This document shows positions 18,224-26,554 of a stretch of 64,000 nt of DNA, one piece after another; position 1 is the stretch's first letter; each line of letters begins with the position of its first letter. The stretch comes from Flavobacterium sp. UBA7665. Lineage in GTDB: Bacteria; Bacteroidota; Bacteroidia; Flavobacteriales; Flavobacteriaceae. Position numbers and translations under genes: made by a program. The DNA lies in the NCBI GenBank assembly GCA_002483285.1, contig DLHP01000029.1, positions 126,911-190,910 on the forward strand. The letters are read 5' to 3'. The notes under the pieces are model-generated. The model was not told the origin of the DNA. It did no database searches and saw nothing but the letters and a program-made list of their open reading frames with translations.

Positions 18224-20983
18224 TTATCGGAGTACCCGGTCAGGAACGGTGCGTTTCTCCCACTTGATGTCGCTGAGCACACCCGATTTAATCCCAATGA
18301 AAAAGTTCCAGTTGGCATACGGCCCAAAAGGCATCCAGGTAAAATCCATACGCCAACTCATTAAGTCGCGTTCAAACCTGAATTGGGTTTGGGTGACGCC
18401 TTTAAGGACAAAATCGTAACCGCTGGAAACCCCAACCTTCCATTTGGGTGCGAGGTCGGTATTGAGCGATACCATCACCGAATTGCCTGAAATCTTCTTT
18501 TCTCGGTTGTTATTGGTGTAGGTAAGCTGGTAGGCAAAGGTCATGTCCCAAGGCAAATCGGCATTGTAGAATCCCTTGAAATCGTCTTCTTCGTCGCTGT
18601 CTTCGTCAAATTGGCTTTGTCTGCGGTCGGCGAAATCGGTGGTGGTTCCAAACAAATCGTCGTCGCGCCCGCCGTTTCTTACGCCTTGTTCGTTTTTCTT
18701 CTTGTCTTTGCCTTTGTCGTAATCCTTGCTCGAGAGCGAATAGTTGATGGTCATATTGGCGCTGGTCATCCTGAAAAGGCTGCCGCCATTGTCAATATTG
18801 AATTTGTTGTAGCGTTTGCCCGAATTGTCTATCGCATAAGGATCGAGCGTCATCCCAAAATTCACATTCATCTTATCCTTAAAAAGTAAGGTTCCGCCGC
18901 TGATGCGCAGGGCTTCCCATTTGAGCGAATCACGCGAGAAAGCGTAACCTGTCTGAAAATTCAGGTTTTGGATCAGCGTTACTTTTTTAGGCTCTACCTT
19001 GGTCGAATCACTGTCTCGTACCTTGGCCTCGAACTTATTGGATAGTGTAAATCCCACGCTATGGTTATAGCTGTTGCTCGGCGAGCCGTAAACACTTTGC
19101 TCAAAACGGGTGTACTCGCGTATCATTTTTCCCGAGGCATCCGCGGCGTAAGTATCATAATACTGGTCAAAAGAAGGCGCGTAATTATAACTTACATTGG
19201 GTTGCATCACATGTCGGATGGCCTGTATTTTTTTGGTGTCGCCAAATTTAAAAGTTCCGTAAACAGTGGTTCCTATGGCTGTCGAGAAATTGTAAGTCCG
19301 GAAAGAATCGAATTTGCTAACCTCAGTAATCGTATCCGACTTTGTAAGCGGATTATAGGCCTTGCGGATGGTCTTGAGCATCCAGACTTCCTCATAATTT
19401 ACAGTTGGCGTCACACTAAAATACTTGAATATTTTAAAATTCGTGCTCAGTGGGATGCGGTGTTGGAAACCCACCTTGGCATTCCTGAACATCTCGGGCT
19501 TAAAGAACAATGAATCGGTGGTCTGGTATTCATTTTTGGCGTTGAAACTGTACTGCAGGTTGATGTTGCGCAACGCCCCTTTTTTGATGCCGTCCTTGGG
19601 AACAAACGGGAAGATCCGGTCAATGCTGAACTGTACCGTAGGCAAAGTCATGAAGATCGATTCTGTATTGGTATTTTGTCTGTGCGACATGGCAATAGAG
19701 AGATTGGCCTGCGGAATCGTATTGAACGTTTTAGAATACGAGATGGACGAAGCCAGCTCATTGACCAATTGCGCACTTGCATTGACCTGGTTTAGTGAAG
19801 TCCTGAAATACTTACTGCTACCCATATTCACCGAGGCCTGGAAACGCGAATTGGGATTGGCCTTAGCGTCCTGAGTATGTGACCATTGTATGTTGTATGT
19901 GTTGGCTTTGATGTAATTGGGGAAACCACGTTCGTTGATAATCTGGTTTTCAAATCGTACCTGGGCCAATCCGGTGTATCGGTATCTTTTGGCATAATTG
20001 GTCTCAAATCGCAACGCATAGCTACCATTGGTATAATAATCGCCCAATAGTGCTAGGTCATAATTGTCACTGAGGGCAAAATAATAACCGCCGTTTTGCA
20101 ACGAGTAACCACGATCCCGGTTGTCGTTGAAAGTAGGAATAATGACACCCGACTGGCTTTTCTGTGTCATCGGGAAGAACGCAAAAGGCAAGGCGAGTGG
20201 CGTGGGTACGTCGGCGATGACCATATTGGTGAGGCCGGTCACGACTTTTTTCCCGGGTACGTATTTCACTTTGCTCGTACGGAAGTAGTATTCGGGATCG
20301 TCAATGTCTTTGGAGGTGGTAAAACGCGCGCCTTTCATGAAATAAACAGAGTCGTTGACGCGTTTGGCTATATCGGCCTTGAAGTAAAATTCGCCCTGAT
20401 CGGTACGTGAATTCCAGATGAGCGCCTTTTTGGTTTTGTAGTTGAACCGTATCGAGTCGGGTTCTACCACATTGGTGCCTTGCTTGAAATTGGGGATTTG
20501 GGTGTAAGCACCGGTAGAATCCTTGATGCGTCCAGCGTAGACTTCGTTTTTCTCATAGTTGAAAACGATGATGCCCGCTTTGAGTTCAATATCCTGATAG
20601 TAAAGCTCGGCCTTATCGTATAGCGTGATCAGTTTCGTTTTCTGGTCGAGTTTGGCATACTTTTCAGCCTTGTAGCGGATTTTGCTTTCGAGGATCGGCT
20701 TTTTTTTTGTTTTTACGGTATCGAGCTTGATCGTGTCGGCAATTTTACCAAGTTCGGTAATCTCGATTTTAGAGCTGTCTACAGGTTTGTTTATGGGAGC
20801 AGAAACCGATTTATTTTTTAATTCCTGAGAGTGCGTTTTTGCAGTTCCGATTGTTAGGAAAAATGCTGATAAAACGATATGAAATAAGTTTGTCCGCAAA
20901 GGTTTAAATACTATTTTTGTAAAACTATGGCTTACTTTTTGACGCGCCAAACTTACAGATAAATTTCCGTCAAAAATAAACAT
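18224..20983 (-). CDS. lptD: LPS-assembly protein LptD, Bacteroidota type
   Basis: Up to 919 residues: a signal-like hydrophobic segment around 35-50, an OstA/LptA-like beta region (residues about 95-250: YDKAELYYQDIELKAG, VYAGRIKDSTG) and a large C-terminal outer-membrane barrel ending WNFFIGIKSG...VLR. It inserts LPS into the outer membrane with LptE. The first ATG is at 20983, which places about 28 residues before the signal. A TTG at 20899 would give a conventional signal peptide, and a TAAGTTTG promoter-like box at 20955-20948 would fit that later start. The gene is divergent from the amidase gene. Confidence 0.85.
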   Translation of the reverse strand: MFIFDGNLSVSLARQKVSHSFTKIVFKPLRTNLFHIVLSAFFLTIGTAKTHSQELKNKSVSAPINKPVDSSKIEITELGKIADTIKLDTVKTKKKPILESKIRYKAEKYAKLDQKTKLITLYDKAELYYQDIELKAGIIVFNYEKNEVYAGRIKDSTGAYTQIPNFKQGTNVVEPDSIRFNYKTKKALIWNSRTDQGEFYFKADIAKRVNDSVYFMKGARFTTSKDIDDPEYYFRTSKVKYVPGKKVVTGLTNMVIADVPTPLALPFAFFPMTQKSQSGVIIPTFNDNRDRGYSLQNGGYYFALSDNYDLALLGDYYTNGSYALRFETNYAKRYRYTGLAQVRFENQIINERGFPNYIKANTYNIQWSHTQDAKANPNSRFQASVNMGSSKYFRTSLNQVNASAQLVNELASSISYSKTFNTIPQANLSIAMSHRQNTNTESIFMTLPTVQFSIDRIFPFVPKDGIKKGALRNINLQYSFNAKNEYQTTDSLFFKPEMFRNAKVGFQHRIPLSTNFKIFKYFSVTPTVNYEEVWMLKTIRKAYNPLTKSDTITEVSKFDSFRTYNFSTAIGTTVYGTFKFGDTKKIQAIRHVMQPNVSYNYAPSFDQYYDTYAADASGKMIREYTRFEQSVYGSPSNSYNHSVGFTLSNKFEAKVRDSDSTKVEPKKVTLIQNLNFQTGYAFSRDSLKWEALRISGGTLLFKDKMNVNFGMTLDPYAIDNSGKRYNKFNIDNGGSLFRMTSANMTINYSLSSKDYDKGKDKKKNEQGVRNGGRDDDLFGTTTDFADRRQSQFDEDSDEEDDFKGFYNADLPWDMTFAYQLTYTNNNREKKISGNSVMVSLNTDLAPKWKVGVSSGYDFVLKGVTQTQFRFERDLMSWRMDFTWMPFGPYANWNFFIGIKSGVLSDIKWEKRTVPDRVLR

Positions 20984-21025
20984 TTATCAAATTTAAAACC
21001 ATCAGGTTTTCATTAAAATTAACTT

Positions 21026-22210
21026 ATGAATAAACTGCGCAATATCAATCCTTTACTTGTTTTTTTACTCTTCTTTACCATTTTTTCTTCATATGCCCAA
21101 TCTGGTTCTAAATTTAAAGTCACCCTTGATGCCGGTCACGGAGGTAAGGATTATGGCGCGATCTACACCGGCCACATAGAGAAAAATATCGCGCTGGCCG
21201 TTACCCTTAAAGTGGGCAAGATACTCGAAAGCACACCGGGTTTCATGGTAAATTACACCCGAAAGACTGATGTTTTTATCGATTTGATTGAAAGAGCCAA
21301 CATGGCCAACCGTGTAGATGCGAATATTTTCGTGTCTATCCACTGTAATGCCAACAAGAATACGGCAGCCGACGGAACAGAGACTTACGTGATGGGTATG
21401 ACCAAAAACGCCTCGAGCCTCGCAGTTGCAAAAAGTGAAAACCAGGTAGTGACTTTAGAGAAAGACTACAAACAGAAGTATGAAGGCTTCGACCCGAGCA
21501 ATCCCAGTACCATGATTGGCGTAACACTGATGCAGGAAGAATATCTGGAGAACAGCATCGCACTGGCCAGTAAAGTAGAGGACGAGTTTGCCAAAATCGG
21601 TAAGAAAGTGCGTAGTGGCGGCGTAAAGCAAGCGCCTTATATGGTTTTGCACAAAGCGTACATGCCCAGAATTTTGATTGAAATGGGATTCATTTCCAAT
21701 CCGGTTGAAGGTGCTAAACTCGATTCTGAAGAGGGACAGGAAGAGATTGCGCAAGCCATTGCAGACGCGATTATCAGTTACAAAAAGGAATATTTCGGAA
21801 ACGGTGGCGCCAATGAAGAGGTCATCAACAAACCTTCTAAAAAAATGGTAGAACCAGTAGTCACTCCTACAAAGGACGAGACCATCACCGAAAAACCGGT
21901 AGAGAAGAAACCCGAAACTAAAATAGAACTGAAAACCGATTATGCATCGGGAGTGGTAGTATTCAAGGTGCAGATTTCGGCCACGGGCAAAAGGCTTGAA
22001 ACCGTACCGAGCAACTTTAAAGGGTTATCCAACATCTCGGTTTCTAACGAGAACGGAACCCTTTACAAATATTTTTACGGGGAAACCTCGGATTACAACA
22101 CCGCCAAACGCAATCTCGAGGAAGCGCGCGCTAAAGGTTTTCCTACCGCTTATATCGTTGCCTATAAAGATGGTAAGAAGGTTTCCTTACAGGAAGCACT
22201 TAATAATTAA
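21026..22210 (+). CDS. N-acetylmuramoyl-L-alanine amidase with SPOR-like tail
   Basis: 394 residues: signal peptide (to about 25), an Amidase_3 domain at about 30-255 with zinc ligands in DAGHGGKDYGA, GHIEKN and SIHCNAN and the catalytic glutamate in LIEMGFISNP, then a Pro/Lys/Glu-rich linker, and a C-terminal SPOR-like domain (FKVQISATGKRLE...AKGFPTAYIVAYKDG). It cleaves the bond between MurNAc and the stem peptide, and the SPOR-like tail should target denuded septal glycan. The MCE gene follows 45 nt downstream. Confidence 0.9.
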   Translation: MNKLRNINPLLVFLLFFTIFSSYAQSGSKFKVTLDAGHGGKDYGAIYTGHIEKNIALAVTLKVGKILESTPGFMVNYTRKTDVFIDLIERANMANRVDANIFVSIHCNANKNTAADGTETYVMGMTKNASSLAVAKSENQVVTLEKDYKQKYEGFDPSNPSTMIGVTLMQEEYLENSIALASKVEDEFAKIGKKVRSGGVKQAPYMVLHKAYMPRILIEMGFISNPVEGAKLDSEEGQEEIAQAIADAIISYKKEYFGNGGANEEVINKPSKKMVEPVVTPTKDETITEKPVEKKPETKIELKTDYASGVVVFKVQISATGKRLETVPSNFKGLSNISVSNENGTLYKYFYGETSDYNTAKRNLEEARAKGFPTAYIVAYKDGKKVSLQEALNN

Positions 22211-22255
22211 AGCCATTCCACATATTTATCTTAATTTTGAAAAAAAAGTACTGCT

Positions 22256-23227
22256 TTGAAAATTACAAGAGAGATTAAAACCGCCATATTAGTTATTTCT
22301 TCCATCTTATTGTTCATTTGGGGATATAGTTTTTTAAAAGGAAGGGATTTGTTCACGAATTACCGGACTTTTTTTGTAGAATATGACAATGTAGAGGGTT
22401 TGACTACATCGGCACCGGTAACCATCAATGGTTTGGTGGTAGGGAAAGTTACCTCCATTGAACTTGAACCTTCGGGCAAATTGTTGGTAGAATTACAGAT
22501 TAAAAGTGATTTCCCGATTTCGGCAACGAGTACCGTTTCTATCTACGAACCAGGTCTTATCGGTGGCAAGCAAATGATGATTACTCCAGACCTGAAAAAC
22601 CAACAACCGGCCGAATCTGGAAGTAAGTTACCTGGTTCTAACATTCCGGGATTGACCGCGCTTGTAGGCGAAAAACTAGCTCCACTGCAACAAAAACTGG
22701 ATGCGGTTTTGCTCAATGCCGACCTTTTGATTACTGGCGTCAACAATGTACTCAATAAGGAAAGCCAGGCCAACTTGCAAAAAGCGATTGCCGAACTTAG
22801 CGTAACGATGCAAGAATTCCACAAAGCATCGGGTAGCCTCAATGGCATCCTAGACAACAACAAAGGGAAGATCGATGGCATCATGACCAATTTCAATAAG
22901 GTATCTGGCGATTTTGCCAAAATATCCGATTCGTTGCAGAAAGCCGATTTGGGTAAGACAGCTAAAAACCTGCAATTGACTTTGAATAAGGTAGATGGCA
23001 TCATGAACGACCTCAATTCGGGCAAAGGCACAATGGGCAAATTGCTCAAAGACGAAGCGCTATACAAAAACCTCGAGCAGACGTCCAAAGAACTAGAATT
23101 GCTACTGCAAGATGTAAGGCTGAATCCGACGCGTTATGTGAATGTTTCACTTTTCGGGAAGAAAAATAAGCCGTACGTAGCACCAGCTCCCCAACCGACG
23201 GTAACCGAAGATCCAAACAAAAAATAA
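22256..23227 (+). CDS. MlaD/MCE family lipid-transport protein
   Basis: 323 residues: one N-terminal membrane anchor (IKTAILVISSILLFIWGYSF), an MCE domain at about 35-115 (VEGLTTSAPVTINGLVVGKV, ISATSTVSIYEPGLIGGK), then a long amphipathic helical region and a proline-rich tail. MCE proteins form rings that carry lipids across the periplasm, usually with an ABC transporter encoded elsewhere. The start is TTG at 22256; no ATG precedes the anchor. It is grouped with the amidase upstream and the Fe-S protein 9 nt downstream. Confidence 0.88.
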   Translation: MKITREIKTAILVISSILLFIWGYSFLKGRDLFTNYRTFFVEYDNVEGLTTSAPVTINGLVVGKVTSIELEPSGKLLVELQIKSDFPISATSTVSIYEPGLIGGKQMMITPDLKNQQPAESGSKLPGSNIPGLTALVGEKLAPLQQKLDAVLLNADLLITGVNNVLNKESQANLQKAIAELSVTMQEFHKASGSLNGILDNNKGKIDGIMTNFNKVSGDFAKISDSLQKADLGKTAKNLQLTLNKVDGIMNDLNSGKGTMGKLLKDEALYKNLEQTSKELELLLQDVRLNPTRYVNVSLFGKKNKPYVAPAPQPTVTEDPNKK

Positions 23228-23236
23228 AAGCTGCAT

Positions 23237-24571
23237 ATGGGCTATTTAGACAATATTTTATTTGCCATCATCCTTGTGATAGGTGCGGGTTATTTCACCA
23301 TTAATGTTAGGAAAATTATCCGCAACATCAAACTCGGGCAGGATGTAGACCGCTCAGACAATCCAGGTGCAAGATGGACAAACATGGCGATGATCGCGCT
23401 GGGACAATCCAAGATGGTCAAACGTCCGGTGGCTGGTTTCCTGCATATTTTGGTGTATGTTGGATTTGTAGTAATCAATATCGAGGTACTCGAAATCATC
23501 ATCGACGGACTTTTCGGGACACACCGCGTCTTTGCGCCACTCGGCGTTTTGTATGACGTATTGATCGGCTCGTTTGAAATCCTGGCTTTACTGGTTTTGG
23601 TGAGTGTGATTGTCTTTTTGATTCGCAGAAACATCATTAAACTAAAAAGATTTATCCACTCCGACCTTAAAGGCTGGCCTAAAAGCGATGCCAATTACAT
23701 CCTGTTTTTTGAGATCGTACTGATGACTTTTTTCCTCGTGATGAACGCCGCCGATTTCCACCTTCAAAATGTAGCAGGCGGTTTCGGACACTACCACAAA
23801 GCAGGCGCTTTTCCGGTATCGCAATTTATCTCGCCCATTTTTGACGGGATGAACAATGCGTCGGTCATGATGATTGAACGTGCCATTTGGTGGTTACACA
23901 TTATCGGGATTTTGATTTTCCTCAATTACCTTTACTTTTCCAAACACCTGCATATTTTATTGGCGTTTCCTAATACTTATTATGCCGATTTGCGCCCTAA
24001 AGGACAATTCGATAACCTTGCTTCTGTAACCAAGGAAGTGAAACTCATGATGGATCCTAATGCCGATCCGTTTGCAGCAGCTCCAGTTGATGAAAGTGCA
24101 GTCCCATCTAAATTCGGTGCGCAGGACGTACAAGATTTGAACTGGGTGCAACTCATGAACGCCTACACCTGTACCGAATGCGGACGATGTACCTCATCCT
24201 GTCCGGCGAACATTACAGGAAAGAAACTCTCGCCGCGTAAAATCATGATGGACACGCGCGACCGTCTCGAAGAAGTAGGTCGTAACATCGATGCCAACAA
24301 AGGCGTTTTCATCCCAGACAACAAAACCTTACTCAACGATTATATCACACCAGAAGAGCTTTGGGCCTGTACGTCCTGCAACGCTTGTGTAGAAGAATGC
24401 CCGGTAAATATCAGTCCGCTTTCAATCATCATGGATATGAGGAGGTATCTCGTGATGGAGCAGAGCGCAGCGCCGATGTCATTGAACGCGATGATGACCA
24501 ACATCGAAAACAATGCAGCGCCTTGGCAGTACAGCCAACAGGACCGATTGAACTGGAAAAACGAAAACTAA
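23237..24571 (+). CDS. Membrane-bound 4Fe-4S dicluster protein (HdrD/GlpC-like N-part)
   Basis: 444 residues: about five membrane helices in the first 245 residues, with histidines that could bind heme, then two 4Fe-4S motifs, CTECGRCTSSCP near residue 313 and CTSCNACVEECP near 379. It resembles the membrane subunit of HdrDE/GlpC-type or ETF-quinone oxidoreductase systems. The CCG-domain partner usually fused or adjacent is encoded 640 nt downstream (25212), with a HAD phosphatase gene between. Probably electron transfer to quinone; the donor is unknown. Confidence 0.85.
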   Translation: MGYLDNILFAIILVIGAGYFTINVRKIIRNIKLGQDVDRSDNPGARWTNMAMIALGQSKMVKRPVAGFLHILVYVGFVVINIEVLEIIIDGLFGTHRVFAPLGVLYDVLIGSFEILALLVLVSVIVFLIRRNIIKLKRFIHSDLKGWPKSDANYILFFEIVLMTFFLVMNAADFHLQNVAGGFGHYHKAGAFPVSQFISPIFDGMNNASVMMIERAIWWLHIIGILIFLNYLYFSKHLHILLAFPNTYYADLRPKGQFDNLASVTKEVKLMMDPNADPFAAAPVDESAVPSKFGAQDVQDLNWVQLMNAYTCTECGRCTSSCPANITGKKLSPRKIMMDTRDRLEEVGRNIDANKGVFIPDNKTLLNDYITPEELWACTSCNACVEECPVNISPLSIIMDMRRYLVMEQSAAPMSLNAMMTNIENNAAPWQYSQQDRLNWKNEN

Positions 24572-24655
24572 GAACCCTAAAAATCCTCTTATATGTGAGC
24601 TTAAGAGTGTTTTTAATCAATTTGAAATCAAAAATTAATTAAAGACCAAACGATT

Positions 24656-25102
24656 ATGAAAGCGGAAGAAATTGAAAAAAACTTACAGCCGGCTACCGAG
24701 AACGGGCAACACATCAGCCCGATTTTACCAAAAGGAATCAAGAACTACCTGATAGACATCGACGGTACGGTTTGTGACGATATTCCCAACGAAGAGCCCG
24801 AAAGGATGCTTACGGCTGCAGTTTATCCCGACGCCTTAAAGACATTGAACAAATGGTATGACGAAGGCCACGTGATCTTCTTTTTTACCTCACGCACCGA
24901 AGCACACCGCGAATACACAGAAATCTGGCTCAAGCAACACGGATTCAAATACCACGGTATCGTATTCGGAAAACCGCGCGGCGGCAATTACCACTGGATA
25001 GACAACCACCTGGTCAAAGCCACAAGATACCGCGGGCATTTTACCGACCTCATAGAAAAGGAAGTAACCATCGAGGTTTTCGATGACGGCAAACATGAAT
25101 AA
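24656..25102 (+). CDS. HAD-superfamily hydrolase
   Basis: 148 residues with the HAD motif I IDIDGTVCDD near residue 33-42, motif II FFFTSRT near 81, and a late EVFDD. It is small and cap-less. Flavobacterial homologues are sometimes called phosphoheptose isomerase, but no SIS domain is visible, so that name looks wrong. The substrate is unknown. It is placed between the two Fe-S protein genes on the same strand. Confidence 0.8.
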   Translation: MKAEEIEKNLQPATENGQHISPILPKGIKNYLIDIDGTVCDDIPNEEPERMLTAAVYPDALKTLNKWYDEGHVIFFFTSRTEAHREYTEIWLKQHGFKYHGIVFGKPRGGNYHWIDNHLVKATRYRGHFTDLIEKEVTIEVFDDGKHE

Positions 25103-25110
25103 AGTGCCAG

Positions 25111-25203
25111 AGTACCTTAGTGCCTTAGTGCCTGAGCTGCTCGGCAAATCGATAAGAATTAACAAAGCGCTTGGGAGCTAAGGCACTCAGGCACTAAGGA
25201 ACT
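25111..25203. repeat. 28-nt inverted repeat of the AGTGCCTTAG family
   Basis: The left arm 25111-25138 and right arm 25176-25203 match over 25 of 28 positions when one is inverted. Units of CCTTAGTGCCT(T/G)AG repeat inside each arm. It occupies the whole gap between the HAD gene and the CCG-domain gene. Single arms of the same family occur at 32840-32862 and 56299-56324. Confidence 0.7.
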
Positions 25204-25211
25204 AATAAACT

Positions 25212-26003
25212 ATGTCAGAGAGTTTGATTGTGCCTACAATGGCAGAGATGTTAGCCCAAGGCAAGCAGCCCGAAGTACTGTTCTGGGTAGGTTGTGCCGG
25301 AAGTTTCGACGACCGGGCCAAGAAAATCACCAAAGCATTTGTGCGGATACTCAATCGCGCAGGCGTTGAATTTGCCGTACTCGGAACCGAGGAAAGCTGT
25401 ACCGGCGATCCGGCGAAAAGGGCAGGGAATGAGTTCCTGTTTCAGATGCAGGCCATGATGAACATTGAGGTTCTCAATGCCTACGAGGCCAAAAAAATTG
25501 TTACGGCTTGCCCACATTGTTTCAATACACTCAAAAACGAATACCCCGAACTCGGCGGAAAGTACGAAGTGGTTCACCATACCGAATACCTCAAATCGCT
25601 ATTGGATGCCGGAAGGTTAACTATAGAAGGTGGGCAGTTCAAAGGCAAACGCATCACATTCCACGATCCGTGTTATTTGGGCCGCGCCAACAATATTTAC
25701 GAAGCGCCCAGGGATTTGATCCAAAAACTCGATGCCGAACTCGTTGAAATGAAACGCTCCCGTGCCAACGGCCTTTGCTGTGGTGCCGGTGGCGCACAGA
25801 TGTTCAAGGACGCCGAACCCGGAAACAAAGAAGTCAACATAGAACGCACAGAGGACGCGCTCGAAACCCAGCCGCAAATCATCGCAGCCGGTTGCCCGTT
25901 CTGCAATACCATGATGACCGATGGTGTAAAGGCCAAAGAACGCGAAGCCGACATTAAAGTGATGGATATCGCCGAGCTCATTGCCAACGCGCAAGACTTG
26001 TAA
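25212..26003 (+). CDS. CCG-domain Fe-S protein (HdrB/LutA/GlpC C-part)
   Basis: 263 residues with two cysteine-rich CCG-type regions: C in FWVGCAGSFDD, then CPHCFNTLKNEYPELGG, and later FHDPCYLGRANN, GLCCGAGGAQMFKD and AAGCPFCNTMM. Such domains bind a Fe-S cluster in heterodisulfide-reductase-like and lactate-utilisation complexes. It most likely pairs with the membrane dicluster protein encoded at 23237 to form one electron-transfer unit. Confidence 0.88.
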   Translation: MSESLIVPTMAEMLAQGKQPEVLFWVGCAGSFDDRAKKITKAFVRILNRAGVEFAVLGTEESCTGDPAKRAGNEFLFQMQAMMNIEVLNAYEAKKIVTACPHCFNTLKNEYPELGGKYEVVHHTEYLKSLLDAGRLTIEGGQFKGKRITFHDPCYLGRANNIYEAPRDLIQKLDAELVEMKRSRANGLCCGAGGAQMFKDAEPGNKEVNIERTEDALETQPQIIAAGCPFCNTMMTDGVKAKEREADIKVMDIAELIANAQDL

Positions 26004-26056
26004 TCACTGCGATTCACGCCATTCAACATTCAAACATTTATAATTCAACATTCTCC

Positions 26057-26539
26057 ATGTACGTTCCCTTCGAAAATATGCCACCCGAATCCAAAATCTG
26101 GATTTACCAGTCCAATCGGAAATTTACCGACGACGAATTCGCTGCAATAGAAACCGACTTACGAACGTTTATAGATTCATGGGCAGCGCACGGACGTGAC
26201 CTCGAAGCTTCGTACTTGCTCAAATACAACCGTTTCATCATTCTTGCCGTAAACCAGGAACCACAGGCAGCGACGGGTTGTTCTATCGACGCATCGGTGC
26301 AGTTCATCCAGCAATTGGAGCAAAAATACAGCGTCGATCTACTCGATAAGATGAACGTCACCTATCGCCTCGGCGAGCACATCGCACACAAACCGCTCAT
26401 CGATTTCAAGAAAATGGCCAAGGAGAAAGCGGTTTCGGAGAAGACCATTGTTTTCAATAATTTGGTCAATACCATCGAAGAATTCGAGGAAAGCTGGGAA
26501 GTCCCGGCCGCAGAAAGCTGGCACAGCCGTTTCTTTTAA
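26057..26539 (+). CDS. Conserved Flavobacterial protein of unknown function
   Basis: 160 residues with a conserved aromatic N-terminus (MYVPFENMPPESKIWIYQSNR), a central QEPQAATGCSIDASVQF and a C-terminal ESWHSRFF. Homologues in databases are often labelled ABC transporter ATPase, but there is no Walker A, signature or Walker B motif here, so that label is not supported. It is soluble. It lies between the Fe-S protein gene and the GH3 fusion gene on the same strand. Confidence 0.75.
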   Translation: MYVPFENMPPESKIWIYQSNRKFTDDEFAAIETDLRTFIDSWAAHGRDLEASYLLKYNRFIILAVNQEPQAATGCSIDASVQFIQQLEQKYSVDLLDKMNVTYRLGEHIAHKPLIDFKKMAKEKAVSEKTIVFNNLVNTIEEFEESWEVPAAESWHSRFF

Positions 26540-26554
26540 ATTTAAAAGTTCTTC

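Noticed and set aside
24656..25102. Phosphoheptose isomerase (a name often given to homologues)
   Set aside because: The protein shows HAD motifs and has no SIS domain signature.
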